From IMG/VR virus record IMGVR_UViG_3300021368_000003, positions 31,400-95,399 of that record: DNA of 64,000 nt. One strand, 5' to 3'. This document shows, one piece after another, positions 48,801 through 55,126 of the stretch. Under the pieces are notes generated by a model. The model worked only from the letters and a program-made list of their open reading frames with translations, did not search any database and was not told where the DNA came from. Every line of letters starts with the position of its first letter. Positions within the stretch are counted from its first letter, which is position 1. Position numbers and translations under genes: made by a program. This DNA comes from a virus.

Positions 48801-51800
48801 AAAGAACAAATCGTTGTAGGAATCCAGAACAAACTGAGGTCTTTGTACCTGACCACCAGAGACTGCCAACTTCTTGACATAACTCATTTCGATGTTGGCA
48901 CCGTCATAAACCATCTCACCAAACATGAGATCGTTATTGTCTAAATCAATACCAGCAAAGACGATTTTATTGTTACCAATGTAATACAACTGGTGCATTT
49001 GCTCACCTTCGCTGTCAGAAGCGAACTTACGCTTCTCTACAACGTCACCTTGGTTATTGAGCTGCATAACCCAGATATCATCAGGATCTGGGGAGTTGGT
49101 GTCCGTCCAACCACAAATATAAAGTCTCTGCTCGTCATCGAGGTAAATATCACCTGCATAGTCGCGACGAGTCGCACCAGAGACACCAGCAATCTCTTTC
49201 TGGAATCTGATGATACCTTCGGGATTATTTGCGTTATCAAGACCAGATTCGTACTTAACAAGCAGGATATCGGGATTATATCCAGCAGTGCTCTGAGATT
49301 CGGTTTCACCGAGCACATAGATCAAATGATTGTCCTCAGAAGTCTCGTCGAGGTAAATCTTCTTAAAACGTGCTTTTTTGATGCTAGAAGACGGCAGAAT
49401 ACTTCTATCCCAAATAAGTCCACCCAGATCGGAGAATTTAGCGAGGAAAGCAGAAGTATCGCCATTTGTTTGAGTCAGTTCGCCACAAACGTAAGTAGTA
49501 CGGTCGGAAGCGGTCTGAATGTCGAAAATTTCAAATGTAGAGGCATTAGCACCACTTTCGACATATTGGTTGACCCAATAGTAAGTTTTCTTAAATTGTT
49601 GAGGGTGAGAGACTCTGATTTGAGGAACATCCTCAATATCGTAGTCAAAACCAGAATTGATGATATCAACACGGTCAATCTTACCAGTGGTGGTATCCAG
49701 GATAATATCAAGTTCAACGTCCTGTCCAGAGTCAGTAATGATCTCATAAGTGGGAGGAATTGCCTCATTGTAACCAACACCGATCTGATCAACACTAATT
49801 GACTCAATACCAGTCACAACGGACATGTAGAATCGCTTATTAGTGTTATCAGTGATAACTTTCGACGAAACAATAATTTCGTCTTGTGCAATCAGTTCGT
49901 GATCGTTAGCAGTGGTAATTTTACCGTATGGTTCATCATCAATGATCTCTTTACGATATCCAGAGATACTTTGACCAGTAACAGACTCAATTTGAGCAGA
50001 AGCACCAAATCCATCAGTTCCAGTGTTATCAAAGAACAAAGTATCGTTAACCTGGTAAGAAACACCAGGGTTCTCGATAACGAATCCGTCAATTTGTGCA
50101 GACTCGAATTTAGTAGTATTTTCGACCTCAATATCCACTCTGGACTCGGTAGAGACCGTTGGGAAGTAATCATAGATCTGCAATGCCGCTTCTTCGGTCA
50201 TTGCTTGCAGAGTTGCAATTTCAACGGGACTGATGATGCCATCACCGTCCATATCTTCAATTTCAAAGATAATTACGTCACCTTCACGCTCAGTAACGAG
50301 TTCATCAGATCTTTGGTTAGGTTGACGATCAATATCGATGTCAACATTAGCATAGGGGTCTCTGAAACGAGAAACATCAAGAGGAATGTTTTCTTGGGTT
50401 GCAGATTGACTCAGGTTCCAAGTATCAACAACAGAGTTGAACTGAGGACCAACAATATAAGGGAATACAGGAAGACCAGCGTCAGATTCGTCAATAGTTA
50501 CAAAATAAGCGTAAGTACCAGCAGGATAGTCAGGAGTCTTACAGAAACGACCGTTATAGGGGTCTAGGTCGCCTCTCTGGAAGTCATATTCGTAATCATT
50601 GATGAAAGTACCAGCAGGATAGGTTGCAAGCAGCGGACCATCCGTTCTGGCAGGAGTTGGGTTGGTATCAATGTTATATACAACCTCATCCTTCAATTTG
50701 TAAGAAGAACGCATTCTTCTAAGACCACTGTTCTGATCAGTCGGGTCAATATAACCGTAAGGACCGTAAATCGGGTTACCATCAAACGCCCAACCAATAA
50801 TTGGAGAGTGTGCTTCGTTCTGACCAATCTCACGGAAGTTCTGAGTCTGAGGGTCAAGAACTACGTTGTCACCAACCACATAACGGAGTTCTTTCGGGTC
50901 AGAGACGTGTGCATATTCACCACCATACTGGTTATTGAAACCAGTGAATACATAACCACGAGCAATGTCATATTTGGAGTTAAGTTCATATTCAAGGTTT
51001 TTATTCCACTTGAATACAGTTGCTTCAAAGGTTGCAAGTTGACCAACTGCCTCTAAACGTACAGTTGTTTGACCTTGTGTATATCCAACACCTTTGTTAG
51101 TGATTTGGACAGAAATAACCTTACCTTTGTCCTCACCAAGGGTTCCAATGACAGCAGTTGCCTGAGCACCGAATCCATCACCGTTAATGTATACGGTAGG
51201 AGCAGTGGTATAGTTTTCACCAGAGTTAATGATAGCGATCGACACAATACGACCGTTAATCACAATAGGTTGTGCCAGAGCACCTTCACCAGAGTTCAGT
51301 TTGATCTCGGGAGTAGAAGTATATCCAGATCCAGCAGAAGTCAGTGAAACGCCAGAAATAGGACCACGAACTTGTGCAGTAGCAAGAGCACCAGCACCGC
51401 CACCACCAGTAATAGAGATAGTGGGTTGAGAAGTATAACCAGTACCAGCATTCTCTACCAGAATACGAGTTACACGACCATTAGTCACAACTGCCTGAGC
51501 AGTTGCACCAGAACCACCGCCACCAACGATAGAGATCAGAGGTTGAGCAGTATACCCAGAACCCTGATTGGTAACATCGATAGAGAACAGTGAACCATTA
51601 ACAGTAACGCTAGCAGCAGCACCAGTACCACCGCCACCAGAAATTTGAAGTGCAGGCTTGTTACCAGCATCATAATCGATACCATTGTTGGTAATAGTGA
51701 TTGCAGTCAAAGGACCAAAGGTCACATAGTCCTTAGACTTGTAAGACCAAGCAGCAACACCGTTTACCCAAGAACCAACGGGGTTATTAGGTTGAATAGT

Positions 51801-54800
51801 AGTTCTAGTAGAAACCGTAGATACAGTTCTAGGGAATCTAAGCAGTTTACGCTGGTTACCAGGAATTAGAGCAGAACCTTGGAAAGGACCGATCTTATAG
51901 TTGGGCAGACCAGATGCAGCAACGTAAACGTAGTTATTATTGAAGAAAGTATTCTGAATGTTTGAAGTGAACAGAGATACTACTTCGTTAATAGAGTTAA
52001 TAGTAGACTTACCTCTATTCAAGTCAACAGACAAGAGAATGTTACCCTGAGGAGTGATCTGAGTTGGTACAGGGATAGCATAAGTGAAAGTAAAGTCGTC
52101 AAGACGAGAAGTTACTTCATAAGTTCCGTTATAGACAGCAGGGTTTGCACCATAAATGGTAACCTTGTCTTCTACAAGCAATCCGTGCGGGTTATCACAA
52201 ACGACGGTAGCAGTTTGGTTATTCGATCCCCCAGGAGTAATGCTTGTAACCTTGATGAGTTTCTTAACGTTATACAACCAGGATTGAAGGCGTTCATCAG
52301 TGTCAGTGCCACCCAAAGCAGCCACATTAAGCTTATCGCCTGGTAGATAGTAAGAACCAGTGTCTTCAAGAACGGTAGTACCTGCTTCTGCAATACCGAG
52401 AACACGAAGTTTGACTTCATTGCTCTGTCCTTTGTTAACCCAGACAAAAATATCCGATTGAATCGTCGTACCAGGGTCCCAGTCCTCAACTACACCGTTT
52501 TTAGAACGAGTACACTCGATAAACTGGTTCAGTGACTTTTCTTTGTACTGAACAACCTCTGAATCATCAATAATGATCGTACCGTTCTTCTCTGGCCACC
52601 CAATAGTTGAGTCAACGGTAATTATGTTACCATCAGTGGACAAAGGTTCAACAAGAGTCGTTTTATAAGGAATCTTGAAGGTTCCACTCAGAGTTTCCTC
52701 TGAAATTGCCAATTCGTAAATTACGTCAGTACCCTCAATGATCGAAATCACGTTTTCGATCAAAACAGAGGCATCTTTGATATTTTGGTCAACAGGATCC
52801 TCAATTTGGATCAACTGTGCGTTCGGTAGATCAGCAGGGTCACCAGAAATCAGTTGAGCACGAAGAATCGTGTCAACAACCCAGGATGCTGCCGAAGGAG
52901 TGACCAGTTCGTCTCTTGGATAGTAAACATCAACTTCCTCACCGAACAAAATCTTGAATAGGTACTGTGCAGCAGTTTTCGTACCCTTCGAGATGTAGAA
53001 ATCCTTGATCGTCTTGATAACTTGCACAGGATTGACCCGTGCATAGTCAATGTTGATCGTAGGCATGTATTGATCACGGAATTTATCAAATACACGTCTA
53101 ATAATCTGAGCGTCCAGGTTATGAACAACAGATCCAACAGTATGATTGGTTTGTGCAAGTTGATCTTCCTTAGCGTAGACCTGATTGCCAAAATTATCAA
53201 ATTGGACAACATCAGATACACCACGAGCACAACCACGCAGTGAAGAAGGTTCATAATTTTCACCAGAAGACCTAATAAGGCAACCAGTTACCTCACCAAA
53301 TCCAACATCACATGATGCTTGTGCAGCAAGTGGTTCAGCGATGTAAACCTTAGGAGGATTCTCAGTAGAATACCCTTCACCGAAGTTGGTGATGTTAATA
53401 TCAGTAATTTCACCGTTAAAGATGGTTGCTGCTGCCATTGCACCAGTACCACCAATAGATTCACCCAGAGGACCCTTACGATCGTCTACAATGTATACAG
53501 AAGGAGCATCGGTATAACCAGAACCACCTGTCAGCAGGTTGATATTGGTAACACTACCGTTTGCAACAGTAACATCAAGAACCTGAGCACCAACGGGTTG
53601 TACAACTCTTGCTCTTGGTGCTGTCTGGTAACCACGACCTCTATTAGTGATAGTTACAGACACAACTTGTCCGTCAGGAGACACAGAGCAAGTTGCTTCG
53701 GCGTCAATACCGTCTTCGGGAGCAGGATCAATGTAGATAGTAGGAGGATTACTATAACCAAGACCAAACTTAGTTACAGTGATAGATCCATCAACCAGAC
53801 GACCCTCAGAATCGATTGTAGGGTCAGTACACTCAGCACCACCAGGGTTGATAAAGGTAATTGCAGGAATAAAGTCGTAACCAGAACCAGAGTTGGTGAT
53901 CTCGATACCAGAGACTTGTCCTGTTGTATCATCAACAGTAATTTCAGCAGCAGCACGAGAACCATTGATCAGATCGCTAGGTTCAGTGATACGAACAACA
54001 GGAGGGTTGTATGAAGTGTAACCCTGACCACCATTGATCAGTTTAACGTTCTTAATACCGTTGACCAGAGACCTTGCAGCAGCACCAGTTCCCTTTCCAG
54101 TAGAAGAGAAGATGGATACCTTGGGTGCAAAGTTCAGTCTATAACCACTACCACCATTCTTGATAGTAATTGCGGCAATTTCACCATTAGAACCAACACG
54201 GGTCACTGCCTCAGCGCCAGTTCCAACCGAAGGAGACACATATTCGATCGAACGGATATGGAATGTGTCTTGTCCAGAGATGTTAACAAAGAACTTGATT
54301 CTAGTGTTGTTATCAGTCAACACATAATCATCGAATGGGCGTTGCAGCACACCATTACGGTTGATAATCAGACCAATCTCAGCAATCGGAGCATAGGGGA
54401 GATTATCATATTGAACCACCATCGAATCTCCACCAATGAGACTCTCGACAGGAGGGTAAACCAGTTCTTTAATTACAGAATCAGCAAAACCGATGTAGTA
54501 AAGAATCTGAGTCAGTTCTACTTGATCATTACCAGTTCTAGCACGGGGTGCAGTGGTAAATACAATCTGAGAACCAGTAATAGTGTAATCAACACCAGGG
54601 ATCAACAGATCACCATATACAGTAACTGCAAGGTGTGCTGCTGAGACAGGTGAGACAGGGGTGCCTAGGAATTTGAGATCGAAGGTAGTTCTAGTACCAT
54701 CAAACTCAGTCCAAGGAGATTCTAGTGCTTGTCTCTTCTTATTAAATTCTTGTAGAGAGATACCTGGGGTCAGGATTACGTCAGGACCACGAACAGTCTG

Positions 54801-55121
54801 AGCATAATAGATAACCTCATTATCAATCATTACAGATCCATCCTGAGGGATGAATCCATCAATCTGTTCTACTTCAATCGTGCTAACATTGGCATCAACA
54901 TCCTTGATCACCGTCGTGCTAGAAGTCAGCAGTTTGGGATCGTAGGCATCAAGATCAAGATACCTAAGCAAATTGTTCAGGATGTTATAGGAACGTCCTG
55001 TTTTCTCTTGTGACTTGTAATATTCAAAGAGAAATTGTACGAACTGCTGATCTTCTTCCCGAATAAATTCAGGGAGTTGGTCAGCAACTCTGTCCGAGAT
55101 GTTAATTCTGTCTGCAAACAT
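33882..55121 (-). CDS. Giant modular baseplate/adhesin protein (7079 aa)
   Basis: One uninterrupted frame of 21.2 kb. Residues 1-330 (LPEFIREEDQQFVQFLFEYY) match the wedge-type protein that follows gp6 in cyanophages (T4 gp7 position). Then, approximately: GGGGSGA beta repeats (1100-1400); a YHYH domain without the YHYH tetrad (1440-1560); an EF-hand loop DMDGDGIISPVE at 1623-1634; a beta-propeller with CGWTDT / LYICG blades (1850-2240); a LamG-type domain (2260-2457); two CBM5/12-like modules (WVSGKAYNVNDQVY, WETNRSYSTNDFVYY; 2670-2815); seven ~150-250 residue repeats (4157-6080) with a second LamG domain inside (4850-5020); and a C-terminal Ig-like domain (6960-7073). Likely role: wedge anchoring plus host-surface or glycan binding. 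It lies 5 bp after gp6. Confidence 0.9.
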   Translation of the reverse strand: MFADRINISDRVADQLPEFIREEDQQFVQFLFEYYKSQEKTGRSYNILNNLLRYLDLDAYDPKLLTSSTTVIKDVDANVSTIEVEQIDGFIPQDGSVMIDNEVIYYAQTVRGPDVILTPGISLQEFNKKRQALESPWTEFDGTRTTFDLKFLGTPVSPVSAAHLAVTVYGDLLIPGVDYTITGSQIVFTTAPRARTGNDQVELTQILYYIGFADSVIKELVYPPVESLIGGDSMVVQYDNLPYAPIAEIGLIINRNGVLQRPFDDYVLTDNNTRIKFFVNISGQDTFHIRSIEYVSPSVGTGAEAVTRVGSNGEIAAITIKNGGSGYRLNFAPKVSIFSSTGKGTGAAARSLVNGIKNVKLINGGQGYTSYNPPVVRITEPSDLINGSRAAAEITVDDTTGQVSGIEITNSGSGYDFIPAITFINPGGAECTDPTIDSEGRLVDGSITVTKFGLGYSNPPTIYIDPAPEDGIDAEATCSVSPDGQVVSVTITNRGRGYQTAPRARVVQPVGAQVLDVTVANGSVTNINLLTGGSGYTDAPSVYIVDDRKGPLGESIGGTGAMAAATIFNGEITDINITNFGEGYSTENPPKVYIAEPLAAQASCDVGFGEVTGCLIRSSGENYEPSSLRGCARGVSDVVQFDNFGNQVYAKEDQLAQTNHTVGSVVHNLDAQIIRRVFDKFRDQYMPTINIDYARVNPVQVIKTIKDFYISKGTKTAAQYLFKILFGEEVDVYYPRDELVTPSAASWVVDTILRAQLISGDPADLPNAQLIQIEDPVDQNIKDASVLIENVISIIEGTDVIYELAISEETLSGTFKIPYKTTLVEPLSTDGNIITVDSTIGWPEKNGTIIIDDSEVVQYKEKSLNQFIECTRSKNGVVEDWDPGTTIQSDIFVWVNKGQSNEVKLRVLGIAEAGTTVLEDTGSYYLPGDKLNVAALGGTDTDERLQSWLYNVKKLIKVTSITPGGSNNQTATVVCDNPHGLLVEDKVTIYGANPAVYNGTYEVTSRLDDFTFTYAIPVPTQITPQGNILLSVDLNRGKSTINSINEVVSLFTSNIQNTFFNNNYVYVAASGLPNYKIGPFQGSALIPGNQRKLLRFPRTVSTVSTRTTIQPNNPVGSWVNGVAAWSYKSKDYVTFGPLTAITITNNGIDYDAGNKPALQISGGGGTGAAASVTVNGSLFSIDVTNQGSGYTAQPLISIVGGGGSGATAQAVVTNGRVTRILVENAGTGYTSQPTISITGGGGAGALATAQVRGPISGVSLTSAGSGYTSTPEIKLNSGEGALAQPIVINGRIVSIAIINSGENYTTAPTVYINGDGFGAQATAVIGTLGEDKGKVISVQITNKGVGYTQGQTTVRLEAVGQLATFEATVFKWNKNLEYELNSKYDIARGYVFTGFNNQYGGEYAHVSDPKELRYVVGDNVVLDPQTQNFREIGQNEAHSPIIGWAFDGNPIYGPYGYIDPTDQNSGLRRMRSSYKLKDEVVYNIDTNPTPARTDGPLLATYPAGTFINDYEYDFQRGDLDPYNGRFCKTPDYPAGTYAYFVTIDESDAGLPVFPYIVGPQFNSVVDTWNLSQSATQENIPLDVSRFRDPYANVDIDIDRQPNQRSDELVTEREGDVIIFEIEDMDGDGIISPVEIATLQAMTEEAALQIYDYFPTVSTESRVDIEVENTTKFESAQIDGFVIENPGVSYQVNDTLFFDNTGTDGFGASAQIESVTGQSISGYRKEIIDDEPYGKITTANDHELIAQDEIIVSSKVITDNTNKRFYMSVVTGIESISVDQIGVGYNEAIPPTYEIITDSGQDVELDIILDTTTGKIDRVDIINSGFDYDIEDVPQIRVSHPQQFKKTYYWVNQYVESGANASTFEIFDIQTASDRTTYVCGELTQTNGDTSAFLAKFSDLGGLIWDRSILPSSSIKKARFKKIYLDETSEDNHLIYVLGETESQSTAGYNPDILLVKYESGLDNANNPEGIIRFQKEIAGVSGATRRDYAGDIYLDDEQRLYICGWTDTNSPDPDDIWVMQLNNQGDVVEKRKFASDSEGEQMHQLYYIGNNKIVFAGIDLDNNDLMFGEMVYDGANIEMSYVKKLAVSGGQVQRPQFVLDSYNDLFFVCDMWNGTKHYGVAFFKIAMDQIRLTLSAPEWYFSKIIAPSVTFESINHAGISLDEFGNVNVLTHIKYEDNDQQVVASNFKYNGTLLYKSNIIRGAWDSVNSDTDYGLGFTAFNHTVDNSGDIIVPVNVQRSVPTAVYRFNDSADTYFDATKQKKSAVTVTGGANILRDDTIYKFGSASLKLQAAGRLDWTDFDNNDDWTVGMWVKMIGSHASNNPKMEMITCIADNGDKVIYSINGTVGDPNFGKVILDITPQGGGGATVVSVGSTYFTTMSSEGWHHIVLVKEEPTLGSFVYSAYFDGVQVCTATRTEDVAMDDLAVLSNATSGATNTSFIGWVDDIIVEPRAVYTGSSLTVPTERYRIDTENSGMDMIKFDRLHSKRGDYQIANNQGIVFSEATNLNVNTLNNPVITVWNEGSSGLQILDYSDVTSTLNYGTYTFGESITTYTSKTSTVPSPLGKRLLISPNVIAKYYLRDAAYSKMDNVKKFTFNQDVKFDKGTVIQQFNAQGVTQAFGTIVETPVGPINNPGYGTEYKIGKIFGNFNNTDRFRNSTGQENLIEEIDFTVSRPQDEWVSGKAYNVNDQVYSDGKIYAATNTATSGATAPTHEIGIVTDGAVTWNYISAAGTIQVNLLDYAWPQPLVDEWETNRSYSTNDFVYYGRYKYQATSDGISGGTAPVHTSGTVTDGNVTWSYVSTYDPLSDYARFRPFRAEEYRVTIIDTYSDSDFIIGDVVSLGGSITAGPNEDNAKIADINGVTTVKTIKLTVTLDKDIIRTSEGRSDLIYATAVTPHNYTAGDILFVQGFDTGEFNGSFFVQEVFSSRDFTYRLRATATADPGFATGVTGVKIASKHPTLMLTRNHSYIFDMSDPSNFGYYLSFSQDNQYKLEYSFNVIEREGTPGLSSATETPVVKFTIGGEVTNITYYFDPSRLGANSPVGNNSFIDVIKTPFDGRFTISEVISDTEFRFKLLHEPEFTNAEIGEDEFDRPNSSYSTTSVKAIGPINTIKLISPGGFYKKLPVVSDIASDRKIEKVRISNGGTEYASGVYTQVPILGDGEGGLVQITVEVDDEIGSGTITDVALTDPGKGYTTASIDVDGIEGILGPTLSGSGAELEVVIPAEGSGAAVFLTGRQIGKIKTLKNNEFGYGYSHDYTLRPEIAFPINLQLFNTSILSQIKITNPGAGYTSAPSVIISGGGGSGAEAEAVVKNNRLSEILIKNPGAGYSSQPVVTLKSEFTYVVNLDLNYLQFNFPHGITTGAEVQFRADDIGSEVGILPKPSSVGLTSLSATQTYYAIAGNVNGLEADQLRFALTRVDAESGNFITFLTQGDGRQVLLTEVFGGQAEAVVETSRFLEGEELFQGESYELASAFGVVSENEGWQIQPKILKVTNPRGDFVVGGKVQGVISRASGLIDNINIAKGVLNIDALTKTPGRFIDDIGKPSEIVQKIQDSFFYQNFSYVIKSQIPINKWKSQILENNHPVGFNMFGQLELTGGKDISGRKVVAGFTKQVNINEYTNVNQITSFGAAQPIYSTFNNSEVLFRKKRLTNSEEILTSIVKKIDDISGQFDGSTKQFPLRVEGENLIVKDNQLVVTLNGVIQAPGESFQIVGNNIVFAEPPKPDSKVVYRNVEFDIMPITRLNLNTIGGIFPELGDTVNGFTSEARAKVVATGATSIDVVDIQGGPFDLNERIDVGRTGFSALIGSIDDSVTKLYLENVGGTFTQNALGGVRVTGQTSGATATVFTVNPTDYTIDVTDMANGYFERGESVTFFGLQYGGDILNVDSVNYKTIFEFGETVTNLDGDQAIIEETNQDLDGNIDDKLVLSKTSGTSEYETGIYAIGLQDIIYSASSNIAARITSTSPYRDPIVNINLVRPVGGESGWSSFSEGDKIQGPGGTASGEVVRIDQEASPPILYYLKGSVADFQDGDTIQKYTVDSTTGDRILDNMTEVVAGEVRLGDVVDQLIINKGSTFFGLVFERLISLTNANVIVDDISKTTITPTLIDDADQRINADFLDFEEVRSTEIEYENLTGGTLAAGDELRSITFEYGNTVTDSKNRWKDAGRMIALNKDEIVDFANAEIAVEHPGFYYPGDNATDAWSRYADAYRLIQKNKHYIQAKAYALMTAEYPSLNVPSADKCKRDIGYYIDALSFDVYSGGTVYTRKLAQKYFSTDGTQFLYVNNEAAATEFAFDKATELMRQALRNDLNGSEVVDGVTYIFYNERTAGGSTGTGITADPSPGNNYGTAGSNDINYGVNNCADVQSALQTLCDNISVILLAGSLADILDEVVPTQYTANEVKCRRDIGLMVDALSDDISDDGNYNIVEFARKYFTNGSPISNGLVGELAESLTAFRKAGEMARRAINNLLYVQVNTRTPELGYMLKDPSTYQGPYLGAAGTTLQQFTPTAATYTPSTGVMTIGIGTHSLSTSDSVTIRPYSMNFTCTMDGGATFHEYPRAGDPAFNTPLQITGVTSTTIDVNVGASPLVQFTPTGANYNPATGSMELTIGSHTLEIGDDIRIATDSLTFTCTQDNNGSNHTYPRASDPAAGATLAINAVTATTITVNVGASPTGQQYPHTFVSANANAVSTGGGYTHTFIDAVDNAIFVGGGTEAAYYDPNYSSGSNESIQNCADVQAGIHTLVEIAATAIGAGNLNSINSLSPITDGTYNENENLRVFKLAYKDRGGNGFFIPGDTIRGTSSGASFEAKGTNSGLKWLFTNAVTGTFTDREIITNSKLTANGTITLTKLQKKAGTQSLNFQTHTGLSHELSNVTKFGTGDFTIEMWLRPSTNPQSGIKYLFDSRTQSATLTQSPVIYLENNSIKYWLNGTDHISGAHNMAQDQWSHVAITRTTGITKIFVNGTQTGGDYSDTNTYVERPFRMMAGWDGTNTFQGHVDNFIIHNESLYSGTFTPGTTYPTNTANVLFGMDMEQDIICSTEESFAVYTGQTNSAATAKKVNYDTKEIIIEDIDLSRDEHRKCADMLELNLDWISETAVGKMAAKYPDFIIPGDTETSEQGTNKCIRDTKEYILKAIIADIRYGGNYNSVISGRGYLTKSGGLNYVGNELLQSIYAWNELADVMNYVITTTSGDLVNYGTMVDENGDTVPAKYTDILRIPNNFASPASSQVTNEISSLADTIIDILCPTGDRFRDGGDAIWKNRDYIAEEVVGYIQDKYAAEIQGPLGEIRTFDFLQMPGYGEPYCLRDIKKFILPAVITDLLTGGNSSTQYVLDQYINQDNQILHVEGELSAMLDAFEYTKKLVKHAINNTLLTQGTTAAGLGIDGRYQDDYYVAIWTTREVYRDTTITIDPQAPDQTRTGPNHDRLMDAADMIERNKYVIAWEAVHTMNDMSKFINFKVPGGRQNCVDDVVDIIESIVHDMRLGGNSKTWDAAALYLNAEDNTLLHVEGEEEASQWVMKFAQEMCILTMRNGFGRDNIYIYNEIGEGDGAAGGGDLGGESFDEVETSSYEQNAVRDRYIDAANIIDRNIRFIAEEAVYLGQQQYPSLNINGGTTGGVNFTPTAATYTPASGVLELTIGSHSLVAGNQIYIQPHSLVFTCTKDGNATEHAYPRTTDPYYEDSIAITGVTATTITVNVGASPAGEQYAHTFVRAEDNAVTTAGSIDCVHDVTDILSALVFNLKYGGNNKVFHAAELYVQSAAVAHVSSQVTETTWILNKAFDLAVDVMQNDTITKQGGHSYNQKFYGDLDYFPYSDPQYSITADGAPDGTFGVCADVRSTMRTLMDIVNDTLATPASITDGTITKSLPNIWPIKYSNDMVHRDVSVTYDEGATGGWNSTCEQTASAIETLFDLVIDTVAKAASGSPTPTHLSTVTRTTPYNSNTTYQLYTCYNVISAADTLFDLMSETLGGGSFSDRATARRLVFNKHAIVAKSFAEVTTQYPGTAAPESFAQVVMDAIIYDLNTGGNAGSMKLANSWFDGEGNFIAYDGVVRQHLIFYLLRISEASKRILYDQNNTAEWGTNNEYFRYLDDTLMDAIEYRFEYEQESTEFRIDASTNPINFALTRSTPPTNNNLIWVNSTHAQNLQNLYDEGNDWNTDPELVLNTPTVEVGFERRENRVKITRPNFYSRGDVLTYVPASADIERGLQGQSWFYVLNATPQFFEIAREIRHDARYSDFDVDLSTGGQQRFQIDVRSGIYRETTTYGTRDIDTPISGGFNLADVVVGTSSNCRGDVIRTRNNEAEIIKLYKKANLVSASGRFTNGERVNVDGNPSNYGFIVQTSVLSGDNTDEGNCYIENITGIINAGDDLVGVDSAVTATVQGDLTERMLINIDRGAFAEGEMIFNKGNGAEADIKLYENSAGALVGNTGGRITIDIESLQDNFVDGDIIYGSVTDVILDIADITTAGFRNIELNQFVHATKTIQCQITNVTRDQGFLGDFNKGDLVYLLQGTIPAQPGWTAIVTEYNYDPDNSIHNVWLANLRPYGQAADGTTTVDPQLAANGSIGKFENLSNFPIFRADISSVTETSYTSYGKVAGKAISGTTGRIWLEDAVGDWPSNLSIISDYDWQAGVTQAKSLLGRCDRFFRGFDGTATSFKLTVNNGEAYFPDPAGHLLVFVNGVLQPPGATYAYTAFSDQIQFTEPPTIGSEFIGYYVGKLRQLDDISFEFDSLRSSFNLKYQGGFYSLTLTEGVSSNTILPENNIIVSLNGVIQEPGVGYNLVGSRIIFAEIPRAGSTFVAFSYIGSDADVIAATVVPPIEAGDILQIEGEGDPREVALIESSNSLITFEYTGTVKGRNAAALATIRSGEITKAQITAPGNGYTSRPNVDVVSSTGFDGRIRALMGISSIVVKNPGIGYEAPVVEVETTVPDDFVAPEGGNVNGGFDTYAGEGTDADGNPIVIVPGYILINAQPTNVTVNQGQTASFTVDASFIVSADGSVGTTALNYQWQRKQYGETNWVNITGQTNAIYSSNAAVQADDGDEFRVAITAAGAQPTYSNSVILTVQTGATIISGFTPTQIFQ
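38000..38276 (-). repeat. Third copy of the ~85-residue beta module, inserted in a larger repeat
   Basis: The segment from FTPTAATYTPASG to VNVGASPAGEQYAHTF splits the sixth large repeat between YPSLNINGG and the CVHDVTD motif. It is a nested domain insertion of the same module as the tandem pair 3 kb upstream in the gene. Confidence 0.75.
41085..41620 (-). repeat. Two tandem copies of an ~85-residue beta module
   Basis: Tandem modules beginning QFTPTxAxYxPxTG and ending VNVGASP, with a central FTCTxD and YPRAxDP. They lie between the second and third of the seven large repeats of the giant protein. A third copy is at 38000-38276. Confidence 0.75.
50220..50255 (-). other. EF-hand-type calcium loop codons in the giant gene
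   Basis: Codes for D-M-D-G-D-G-I-I-S-P-V-E (residues 1623-1634), a full match to the 12-residue EF-hand/dockerin loop pattern DxDxDGxI(S)xxE, followed by a helix-like ATLQAMTEEAALQIY. Confidence 0.7.
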
Positions 55122-55126
55122 TTATC

